Positions 8,217-15,479 of a stretch of 54,366 bases of DNA are shown one piece after another. Made by a program: the position numbers and the translations under genes. Under the pieces are notes generated by a model. The model was not told the DNA's origin. It saw only the letters and a program-made list of their open reading frames with translations, and ran no database searches. Position 1 is the stretch's first letter. Every line of letters begins with the position of its first letter. Source of the DNA: Simkaniaceae bacterium (lineage in GTDB: Bacteria; Chlamydiota; Chlamydiia; Chlamydiales; Simkaniaceae); the NCBI GenBank assembly GCA_026708385.1, contig JAPOVA010000021.1, forward strand, positions 20,798 to 75,163, in the 5' to 3' direction.

Positions 8217-8831
8217 TCACATACACCGTTCACACAACTTCGTCTCTATGAGGTAGCGGGGATTTTCTTCACTGTGCGTGCGTACGAGGTCGAACTGCTT
8301 GATGATGAGGCCGGATCGTCGTAAGGGGGGGGCGTGGGGGCCGATGCGTACCTCTTCCAGCGTAACCAAAAAGCGCTCCAGATCTTCGCCGTCGATCGCG
8401 TAGGGAGCCGTTTGCACATACTCTCCGCCTTGTAGCGCAAAGGTCAGGGGCGGGTTCTCTTTCGCAAACCACGGACACGATATGAAGGCGGGATGCCGGA
8501 TGAGTTTCCGGTGCAAAGTGCTCTCCGAAAGGGCGTACCTCATCGATCGTGCCATCTCGGAGAGGACACCTGCATGGTCGATCGAGGAAAGGGAATCGGC
8601 ATCGATGCGTTGTTGCCGGAGCCGGCGGGCAATCCTCTCCAAGCGATTTTCCCTCTCTTGAAGGCGGGCAAATTTCCCCTTGGCTTGTAGGAAAACCGTT
8701 CCGAAAAGGAGAACAAAAAAGGAGGAGATGCAAACCATAAGCCACGGACTTTCGATACATGCAGGGTTCTTCCGTATCTTAACGATGTTATTCGTACAGA
8801 ACGAACGAAAGGTGAGAAAGATTTTCTTCAT
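8217..8831 (-). CDS. PilN-like bitopic membrane protein
   Basis: A 204-residue protein with one membrane span at about residues 29-51 (LMVCISSFFVLLFGTVFL). A coiled-coil stretch follows (ARLQERENRLERIARRLRQQRI), then a periplasmic alpha/beta domain. This is the PilN/GspL-C architecture of type IV pilus and type II secretion platforms. It overlaps the upstream PilM-like gene by 44 bases. AGGAGG lies about 11 bases before ATG 8831, supporting that start. The call rests on topology and neighbour, not on strong motifs. Confidence 0.55.
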   Translation of the reverse strand: MKKIFLTFRSFCTNNIVKIRKNPACIESPWLMVCISSFFVLLFGTVFLQAKGKFARLQERENRLERIARRLRQQRIDADSLSSIDHAGVLSEMARSMRYALSESTLHRKLIRHPAFISCPWFAKENPPLTFALQGGEYVQTAPYAIDGEDLERFLVTLEEVRIGPHAPPLRRSGLIIKQFDLVRTHSEENPRYLIETKLCERCM

Positions 8832-10275
8832 GGGTCCACGCTACCTCCTCTTGATGGCCGGCAACCCCTTGCCAACGCAACACATCTTCATAAAGTGCCC
8901 GGGCCTGCTCTTTTGAGGGGCAGGCGAAGACAAACTCCACCCGGACCTCGTAGGGTACCCTTTCGGGGGGGAAAGCTTGCGCAACTTCTCGGTAATTTGT
9001 CAACACATATCGGAACCGTTCAATACGCACCTCTCGGGCTTGATCCGGAAAAGGGGCGAGAAGGCGGGTCAGCAAAGAGGTTACGTTGATGGAAGGGGGG
9101 GGGAGGGGTCGGACATGTCTCGACCCTCCGATCTCTCTTTGCAAGAGGGCGAGCTTTCTCTCAATACCCGTTGCCCGAAGTACTTTTTCCGGATGGTTTA
9201 TCTCCTGCCCGGACGATGTCGCGATCTCACGGATGGCATTTTTCAGGTTTTTTTCCCTTACGTATTCCGCAATGTTCGTAAAGCAGAGGAAAAGGAGTAG
9301 CAATCCCGAAAAGAGAAGGACACTCCTTTTCAGTCGACGTAGGGAAAAGGTAGCCTGCTCGTGCGTGAGCCGATTTGCCTCCCTGAATCGTACGGAGCGG
9401 TTATCTCGTGACCATGCCTCTCGCGCAAGGCCGATTGCGACGGCATACTCGCGCATGTTACCCTGATATTCGGAGCGTACGGTAAGTCGGGAAAAGGAGA
9501 TGCCGAGCGCCGGAAGGCGTTGTTCGATGGCAGGCCAAGCTTCGGTTGCACCCGTAAAGAGGAGGGGTATCTCCCGGTTTTCCTCTTCCTCGTCGTACAG
9601 ACGAAAGAAGGCCTTTCCGGTTTCGTGTTCATACTTTTCCCGGTTCGCTCGCAAGAGGCCGGTTCCCCCGGCGACAAAAGCATTCCGGATCGGAATGCCC
9701 GATTGGACGACGATCAGCTCGGTCTCTTCCTCTCCTACGTGACAGATTACGTACCTTTCGGGAACCCCCGTCACGGCGTGTTCGGCAAAACGGACGAGGG
9801 CTATCGGTACGCAGGAGACGTAGGCAGGGTTTACGGGTGCGCGTGCTACGTGATCGGCAAGGGCGGATCCGGGGGCGATCATGTAGGTAACACGGACGAG
9901 ATCTTTTTTTCCGACTCCTTCCTTTCGATGGCGGATCGGACAGGCAAAGACCTCTTGCAGGGGTACGGGAATCCGCTCTTCGAGCTGAAACGGCAATGTT
10001 TTTTTCAGGGCTCGCTTATCGCGTAAGGGAGAACGAATCGATCGGATTAAGAGAGCTCTGCTCCCTATTCCCGAAACCGAATGAGCCAACACGGACTCTT
10101 CCGAAAGACCGGAGAGTTCGGAGAGGTAGCGTCCGTCGATATGAGGAGAGGTATCGACTCTAAGGGTCGAAAGGGTAACGTTTGCAACGGCCACCTTGAA
10201 GAGATGACCGTCTCGATGAAAAGCCGCCACACATTCCACCGGATTGAAAAATCGTCTGATGCTACTTGTGTTCAT
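8788..10275 (-). CDS. PilM/GspL-like protein with fused membrane-anchored C-terminal domain
   Basis: A 495-residue protein from ATG 10275. The first 300 residues look like an actin-fold PilM/GspL cytoplasmic domain (LPFQLEERIPVPLQEVFACP, CHVGEEETELIVV, and a Gly-rich AFVAGGTGLL). A single span follows at about residues 318-340 (SVLLFSGLLLLFLCFTNIAE), then a coiled coil and a PilN-like periplasmic domain. The combination in one chain recalls GspL. An alternative ATG at 10305 would overlap the first codon of dus on the other strand. It likely assembles with the following PilN-like protein in an inner-membrane secretion or pilus platform. Chlamydiae are known to keep type II secretion genes, which fits. 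Confidence 0.6.
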   Translation of the reverse strand: MNTSSIRRFFNPVECVAAFHRDGHLFKVAVANVTLSTLRVDTSPHIDGRYLSELSGLSEESVLAHSVSGIGSRALLIRSIRSPLRDKRALKKTLPFQLEERIPVPLQEVFACPIRHRKEGVGKKDLVRVTYMIAPGSALADHVARAPVNPAYVSCVPIALVRFAEHAVTGVPERYVICHVGEEETELIVVQSGIPIRNAFVAGGTGLLRANREKYEHETGKAFFRLYDEEEENREIPLLFTGATEAWPAIEQRLPALGISFSRLTVRSEYQGNMREYAVAIGLAREAWSRDNRSVRFREANRLTHEQATFSLRRLKRSVLLFSGLLLLFLCFTNIAEYVREKNLKNAIREIATSSGQEINHPEKVLRATGIERKLALLQREIGGSRHVRPLPPPSINVTSLLTRLLAPFPDQAREVRIERFRYVLTNYREVAQAFPPERVPYEVRVEFVFACPSKEQARALYEDVLRWQGVAGHQEEVAWTHEENLSHLSFVLYE

Positions 10276-10303
10276 ACGGGCTACGAGTATACGGTATTCG
10301 GCC

Positions 10304-11302
10304 ATGACACGCTACGTAAAATCGATGCGATGGAAAAGCGTCACCCTGCCCACCAACGTGTTCTACGCGCCGTTGGCCGGATGTTCCGATTTTGCTTTTC
10401 GTCACATGGCCTCTTTCCATCCCGTAGGCTTGATGTTCTGTGAGATGGTGAGGATGGAGGCACTGGTACGCAATATCGGGGCGACCTATAGGATGTTGGC
10501 ATATCGTGACTCGATGCGCCCCATCGGTGCTCAACTCTGCGGTAGCAACCCCCGTCTCGCGGCTCCTACGGCACGTATCATCGAAGAGCTGGGTTTTGAT
10601 ACGGTTGACCTGAATTGCGGTTGTCCCGTAGACAAAGTGACGAAAGACGGTAGCGGTTCGGGCCTCCTCAAAACCCCCCTCAAGATCGGCGAGATCGTTG
10701 CCGAGATGGTGGCGGCCGTAGAGATTCCCGTTACCCTCAAAATCCGCGCCGGATGGGATGATGCACATATCAACGCGCCCGAAATTACCCGGATTGCGGA
10801 GAGTGCGGGAGCTGTTGCGATCGCCGTACACGGAAGAACACGAGAGCAACAATACCGGGGCAAAGCCGACAGAGGGGTGATACGCAAATGCAAGGAGGCG
10901 GCCTCTTCGATCGCGGTGATCGGAAACGGGGACGTCTTCTCTCCCGAAGAGGGGCGTGCTCTCTTCGAAGAGACGGGATGTGATGCCGTCCTGGTCTCTC
11001 GGGGAACGTTGGGCAAACCGTGGATTGCCGAGGATATCGTCCGGTTCGACAAGGGGCTGCCTCCTCTGAAGATCGATGATGCGACCCTCTTCTCTTATTT
11101 GCTCGACCACCTTCGTAGCATAGAGGGGCATGAGAAGGGGAGGAAAGCACTTCTCGATGCAAGGCGGGTGAGTTGTTGGTTTTTGCGGAGCCGGAAAGAG
11201 GGCAAAGAGGTGCGGGGGCGGATTAACCGGCTCGAAGAGGTGGGAGACATCATCCGGCTTGTCGAAGAGCTCTGTGCGCCCGTAGCTATTCGAGGTGTTT
11301 GA
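10304..11302 (+). CDS. dus: tRNA-dihydrouridine synthase
   Basis: An FMN-dependent enzyme that reduces uridine to dihydrouridine in tRNA D-loops. It shows FYAPLAGCSDFAFR near the N-terminus, the catalytic-Cys motif DLNCGCP about 100 residues in, KDGSGSGLL, HGRTREQQYRG and GNGDVFSPEEG, all in family order. Starts possible are ATG 10304 and ATG 10325, and neither has a Shine-Dalgarno. A TATACG box at 10288-10293 lies only 10 bases before ATG 10304, suggesting an almost leaderless message. The 3' end overlaps the convergent nnr gene by 17 bases. Closest in style to DusB-type enzymes; the exact uridine modified is not predictable. Confidence 0.9.
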   Translation: MTRYVKSMRWKSVTLPTNVFYAPLAGCSDFAFRHMASFHPVGLMFCEMVRMEALVRNIGATYRMLAYRDSMRPIGAQLCGSNPRLAAPTARIIEELGFDTVDLNCGCPVDKVTKDGSGSGLLKTPLKIGEIVAEMVAAVEIPVTLKIRAGWDDAHINAPEITRIAESAGAVAIAVHGRTREQQYRGKADRGVIRKCKEAASSIAVIGNGDVFSPEEGRALFEETGCDAVLVSRGTLGKPWIAEDIVRFDKGLPPLKIDDATLFSYLLDHLRSIEGHEKGRKALLDARRVSCWFLRSRKEGKEVRGRINRLEEVGDIIRLVEELCAPVAIRGV

Positions 11303-12791
11303 AGGCCCCGGGTAGCGCTTCGATCAGATCGGATGCGACCATCCCGTAGGAGGTCATTTTCCGGGCGACCTGTTCTCCCGCGTAGCCGTGTAGGTAGACA
11401 CCGAGAGTTGCCGCATCAATCGGGGGGGCTTTTTGTGCCAAAAGGGCCGCGATGACTCCCGACAAAACATCTCCCGTTCCCGCCGTTGCCATGCCGGGGT
11501 CTCCGGAAGGGACGATCAGAGGGAGCGCGTCCGGTCGGAAGATAAAGGTCGGTGCACCCTTTACGACGACGATATGACCTACGGAGGTAGCCCATTCACC
11601 ACACTCGGCAAGGATGTCACCGTATTCCGGTTTGTCCAAGAGGGAGAGCATCTCCCCTCTGTGCGGTGTAAGGACGGCAGGGGCATTGAGGGAGGAAAGA
11701 GAGTCCCGTAAGAGGAAAAGGGCATCCGCATCGATAAGCATCGGTATCCGGATGGCGGGTGTGATCTCTCTCACGAATTTTTCGGCCATCTCCCCTCTAC
11801 CCATTCCGGGTCCGACCATCACGGCACTTGCCCGGCGCAGCTCCCGGAAGAAGGGGCCGGGATCGTTATCGTAGGGGGATCGGATCAACTCCCAGGGGAC
11901 ATTGACCGACTCTCCTCCCGTACCGGCAGGATGGAATAACCGGACGATACCCGCCCCCGACCGAAGAGCGGCGAAAGAGGAGAGAAGGGCCGCGCCCGTC
12001 ATTCCCCGTGATCCCGCTACGGCCAGTAGGTAGCCTGTCCGGTACTTATGTCGCGTCCGGATTACGGGGGGGAGCATTCGTGCGATGCTTTTTTCATCGA
12101 ACATGCATGCGGTTGCCCGTGCCATCCGCAAGTATCGCTCTTCAAGGCCGAACGATGCGACGGAAAAGGCTCCCGTTTGCTCGTAGCCGTCCCGGATAAA
12201 GCCGCCGATCTTCAAAGCGCCCAGGAAGACGGTCTCGGTTGCCTTGACGGCGACGGGGTCGACAACCCCGGTACTCCCGTTCACACCCGACGGAATGTCG
12301 ACGGAGAGTACGGGAGAGGAGAGTGCGTTCACCGCACGTATGATCACTTCCGTTTTTTCGTGCAGTCGCCCCCGAAGGCCTACGCCGAGTAGGCCGTCTA
12401 TGATGAGTCCTTCGGGCTTTTCGTGTGCGAAATACGAAGAGGGCTCTTCGATGATGTTGAGCCGTCCTCCCGCGTGTGCGAATCTCTTGGCGTACGTTGC
12501 GCAAAGGGGGCTCGACTCTTCCGAAGGGTAAAAGAGAAAGGCCCGGACGTTTATCCCTTTTTCCGTGAGGTACACCCCGGCGGAAAGGGCATCGGCACCG
12601 TTGTTGCCTTTGCCGACCATAAGGGAGACCGTCTCCGGTAGCGCTTTTTGCTCGAGAAGGCGTAAGGCCGCTTCGGCCACTTCAAGGCCCGCCCGCGACA
12701 CGTACTCCTCCTCCGAGGCCCCCTCTCGGATACTTATCCTCTCGACTCGTTGCATTTCCTCCGCGGAGAGGATCGGAATTTCACAATCCAT
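11286..12791 (-). CDS. nnr: Bifunctional NAD(P)HX epimerase/dehydratase (YjeF-type)
   Basis: Repairs hydrated NADH and NADPH. The N-terminal YjeF_N epimerase domain (about residues 1-215) has KGNNGADALSAGVYL and DIPSGVNGSTG. The C-terminal carbohydrate-kinase-like dehydratase domain (from about 240) has VAGSRGMTGAALLSSFAALR, VGPGMGRGE, VLTPHRGEM and the ADP-binding GDPGMATAGTGDVLSG. At 501 residues it matches the bifunctional form. ATG 12791 (MDCEIPIL) is chosen because it overlaps the gpsA stop by 11 bases, pointing to translational coupling. The longer open frame upstream lies inside gpsA. Confidence 0.92.
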   Translation of the reverse strand: MDCEIPILSAEEMQRVERISIREGASEEEYVSRAGLEVAEAALRLLEQKALPETVSLMVGKGNNGADALSAGVYLTEKGINVRAFLFYPSEESSPLCATYAKRFAHAGGRLNIIEEPSSYFAHEKPEGLIIDGLLGVGLRGRLHEKTEVIIRAVNALSSPVLSVDIPSGVNGSTGVVDPVAVKATETVFLGALKIGGFIRDGYEQTGAFSVASFGLEERYLRMARATACMFDEKSIARMLPPVIRTRHKYRTGYLLAVAGSRGMTGAALLSSFAALRSGAGIVRLFHPAGTGGESVNVPWELIRSPYDNDPGPFFRELRRASAVMVGPGMGRGEMAEKFVREITPAIRIPMLIDADALFLLRDSLSSLNAPAVLTPHRGEMLSLLDKPEYGDILAECGEWATSVGHIVVVKGAPTFIFRPDALPLIVPSGDPGMATAGTGDVLSGVIAALLAQKAPPIDAATLGVYLHGYAGEQVARKMTSYGMVASDLIEALPGAFKHLE

Positions 12792-13740
12792 ACGCCGGTT
12801 CTTTGCGGATTGCACCGACCAAGAGCGCTTTGAGCCTCTCTTTCGGTTCGGCGCGACCATAGATAATGGAGTACACCGTTTCGGTGACGGGGGTTGCTAT
12901 GCCGGCTTTTCTCCCGATTTCGAGGGCGGACACGCAGGTCTTCACCCCCTCCACCACCATACCGATCTCTTCATGTGCTTCACGCGGTGTCAATCCCCGT
13001 GCCAAGAGTCTGCCGAACCTATAGTTGCGACTTGCCGTTGAAAGACAGGTAGCGAAGAGATCTCCCATACCGGCCAAACCGGTTAAGGTCTCCCGTCGGC
13101 ACCCTTTCATGGCTCCCAACGCACGGATTTCGTCGAGTCCTCGGGTCATCAGCGTCGCTTTGGCGTTGCATCCGAAACCGAGTCCGTCCGAAATCGCACA
13201 GGCGATCGCTACGATATTTTTCATGGCACCGCCGATTGCCGTTCCGAGTACGTCATCGGAAGGGTAGACGGAGAAATAGGGTGTGGAAAAAAGCCGGGCA
13301 ACCTCCTTGCGCAGGGAATCGGTGTGGGCGGCTACCGTAACCGAGGTAGGCATCTCCTCACGCACTTCGCAAGCCAGGCTCGGCCCGGAAAGGTATCCGA
13401 TCCCTCTCGCGTAGTCATCACCCGATACGTCGGCGACCACTTCGGGAAGAAACAGGAGGGTTTCCCTTTCGATCCCCTTCGAGGTCAAAATGAGGGGTGC
13501 CTTCGGTATGCCCGCATCGTGCAACCGGTGCAAACACTCCCGCAAGCCCGATGAGGTGACCGATTCCACAATCAAGTCGGCTCCCCTCGTTGCTTCTCGC
13601 AAATCGTCCGTGATAACGAGGCTTCCCTTACCCGAAATCCCCTTCCGTTTCGTCCAAAGAAAGACTCGGTACCCCTTCCCGGCAAGGAGGTTGGCAAGAC
13701 AAGACCCCCACGCTCCGGCTCCCAAACAGGCAATTTTCAT
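12781..13740 (-). CDS. gpsA: Glycerol-3-phosphate dehydrogenase [NAD(P)+]
   Basis: Makes sn-glycerol-3-phosphate for phospholipids from dihydroxyacetone phosphate. The nucleotide-binding GAGAWGSCLANLLAGKG is at residues 7-23. Also present are LSGPSLACEV, the catalytic-Lys region GGAMKNIVAIACAISDG, and AKATLMTRGLDEI with GLAGMGDLFATC. The 319-residue length is a little short of the usual 330-340. ATG 13740 is chosen: GGAG lies 6-7 bases upstream and the family N-terminus MKIACLGAGAWG begins there. A TTTCTC/TACAAT pair about 40 bases upstream is a plausible promoter. Confidence 0.94.
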   Translation of the reverse strand: MKIACLGAGAWGSCLANLLAGKGYRVFLWTKRKGISGKGSLVITDDLREATRGADLIVESVTSSGLRECLHRLHDAGIPKAPLILTSKGIERETLLFLPEVVADVSGDDYARGIGYLSGPSLACEVREEMPTSVTVAAHTDSLRKEVARLFSTPYFSVYPSDDVLGTAIGGAMKNIVAIACAISDGLGFGCNAKATLMTRGLDEIRALGAMKGCRRETLTGLAGMGDLFATCLSTASRNYRFGRLLARGLTPREAHEEIGMVVEGVKTCVSALEIGRKAGIATPVTETVYSIIYGRAEPKERLKALLVGAIRKEPAYGL

Positions 13741-14128
13741 GTTTACTCCGATTATCATGACTCGTGAGGCATTGTAGGCGGAGATGCTTTTAATGAGAAA
13801 CGGAAAAAGATTTTTGCATACGTTTTTCAATATGATCCGTAACATCCGACTTAAGAGTAAAATTTTCATTGCGAGATATCCGGAGGTGTCGGCATCATGC
13901 GACCTTTCTGTCAAATAAAAACTTTGCGCCATACGGATATGGGCCGAGCACAAAAGATGAGGGGTTCTCCGGGACGGCTCGGATAACCGACCTTGTAACG
14001 CGGGCCTGTTTCTGCGGAATAAATGAGTATTTAATCAACTTACAATCAGTGCAATATGCAAATATTGGTTTGGCCGACTTCTCTGATGAGTGCCTATGCC
14101 GGCTCGTTCCTGAAAAGTAAAGTATTTA

Positions 14129-14159
14129 TTTACATCAAATTAGTTTTATATGATACAAT
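14129..14159 (+). promoter_or_regulatory. AT-rich promoter of the small Inc-like gene
   Basis: TTTACA/TTACAT at 14129-14135, an 18-19-base spacer and TACAAT at 14154-14159, within an AT-rich island (about 14020-14165) that contrasts with the GC-rich surroundings. Between 13741 and this site no gene was recognised. Confidence 0.6.
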
Positions 14160-14200
14160 AACGTATGATAACGTTTAACAAATGCATAGTAGGAGCTTCT

Positions 14201-14614
14201 ATGTCAGTCTACGGAAGAATAGACGTCACCACCAAGTCCGCCCCCCTCCTCAAAACCCCCCCGACCCGACCTCCTTCCATGAGGAAGAATGCGGAGGCTA
14301 CGCATGGTGTCCTACATCGCATGGCGAGGTGGGTGAACGAGCACCGCACAAGCACTTTCGCCGTCGCCATTACCGCGGGAATGCTATTCGGAGCGGTGGT
14401 TCCGGGGGCCGTAATCGGAGCGATAATAGCAGCTCTCGTCGTATTCGCATGTTCTCGCGTATGTGACAAAATCGGAAAGGAGGGGCGAGAGGATGTCGTC
14501 GTACGCAGAGCCGAAGATGCGGAGATACGTGGTAGAGCAGCACGCAATGCAAGGTATACGAAGTGTTTGCTGGAGCACCGTGCGAGGGGTGAGAGGTTCT
14601 CGCATACGATCTGA
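14201..14614 (+). CDS. Small Inc-like membrane protein
   Basis: A 137-residue protein starting MSVYGRIDVTTKS, with AGGAG 5 bases upstream. A Pro/Arg-rich N-terminus precedes one long two-part hydrophobic hairpin at about residues 50-90 (FAVAITAGMLFGAVVPGAVI, then GAIIAALVVFACSRV). A charged Arg/Glu-rich tail follows. There is no signal peptide. The topology suits a chlamydial Inc protein; no homolog is recognised. It has a classic AT-rich promoter, unlike the GC-rich promoter class shared by other Inc candidates in this window. Confidence 0.62.
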   Translation: MSVYGRIDVTTKSAPLLKTPPTRPPSMRKNAEATHGVLHRMARWVNEHRTSTFAVAITAGMLFGAVVPGAVIGAIIAALVVFACSRVCDKIGKEGREDVVVRRAEDAEIRGRAARNARYTKCLLEHRARGERFSHTI

Positions 14615-14772
14615 TCTTCCCCTCCCGCTATGCACGCACTTCGGAAACGGGAGAATACGATGCGTGTGATTTGCCGGGAAACGGTTCCGTTTTTTTCCTA
14701 CGTGCCCATATACTCCCCTGTGCGGATTCCGAATGATTCGTGTGATGCGGGAAAAGGTGTGGGGTCGTATTG

Positions 14773-15414
14773 ATGGTTGTAGCTCTGTTGACGGTGGCGA
14801 GCGCGTGTTGTCAACATGATGTGCGACAACTTCCTTCCGGATGGTGGTGCGGCCCCCCTCGGATCGTCGGGATCTATCGGTTGCTGATCCCGGTTGCTCG
14901 GATCATCCGGCACACGGCTCGGGCAATCCGGGATACGGATCGCCGGATGGCCCGGATGGATCGCCGGATGCATCGGATCGCTTCGATGGTGCGAGGGTCT
15001 TCTCGCCGTAGAGGGATAGATCGGCTCTGCGAAGAACTCAGGCAGATGATCCGGAGGAGGGATGAGGTAGAGCAACGGATAGATCGGACGTTCCGAATCC
15101 TTTGGCGGATCGTTCGGGCAACCGGATGGATAGCCGGGACGGTTCCGGAGGCGGCTCGGATCAATCAACGGGTAGTTCGGATGGAGCAGCAGGTGGTTCG
15201 TCACTCGTCCGAGGCATATCGGCAGTTAATCCGGATAGATCGGCAACTGAGGCGGCTATGTCGGATAAGCAGTGCGGTGGGTCGGAGGTCCTCCCTTGAT
15301 GTGCTCCTTACCGTCTTGCCCGTATCGATGGTTGTTGCGACCCTTGCCGGAGGATGGTTTTTGAGAAATGTTCCGCAACACTCCTCCTTCCCTCCGGAGG
15401 TCGGACTCGGATGA
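14773..15414 (+). CDS. Arg/Ile-rich coiled-coil protein with C-terminal membrane span
   Basis: No family recognised. The 213-residue product is dominated by Arg, Ile and Met in heptad-like spacing (RMARMDRRMHRIASM, then IDRLCEELRQMIRRRDEVEQ). It ends in one hydrophobic segment (DVLLTVLPVSMVVATLAGGW), so it may be tail-anchored. The DNA is built from many scattered CGGATC/CGGATG pentamer-like units, which keeps several frames open on both strands, so coding is not certain. The start (ATG 14773, or TTG just before) has only a distant AAAGG. A conserved coiled-coil role is possible by analogy with 44336-46909. Confidence 0.45.
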   Translation: MVVALLTVASACCQHDVRQLPSGWWCGPPRIVGIYRLLIPVARIIRHTARAIRDTDRRMARMDRRMHRIASMVRGSSRRRGIDRLCEELRQMIRRRDEVEQRIDRTFRILWRIVRATGWIAGTVPEAARINQRVVRMEQQVVRHSSEAYRQLIRIDRQLRRLCRISSAVGRRSSLDVLLTVLPVSMVVATLAGGWFLRNVPQHSSFPPEVGLG

Positions 15415-15430
15415 CGGCTCGTATGTCCCC

Positions 15431-15459
15431 CGGACAAATAATTCCGGTTTGCCTATAAT
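15431..15459 (+). promoter_or_regulatory. Promoter of the M16C peptidase gene
   Basis: CGGACA (15431-15436), a 17-base spacer and a perfect TATAAT (15454-15459). The start codon GTG 15480 is 20 bases downstream, so the leader is short. Confidence 0.6.
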
Positions 15460-15479
15460 CTGCCGGACGAACCCCCAAC

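Noticed and set aside
14698-15204. Pro/Arg-rich minus-strand frame opposite the CGGAT-rich gene
   Set aside because: Kept open by the same repeats; a YPLIDP-like Pro-rich product without membrane anchor or start signal is less likely than the plus-strand coiled coil.
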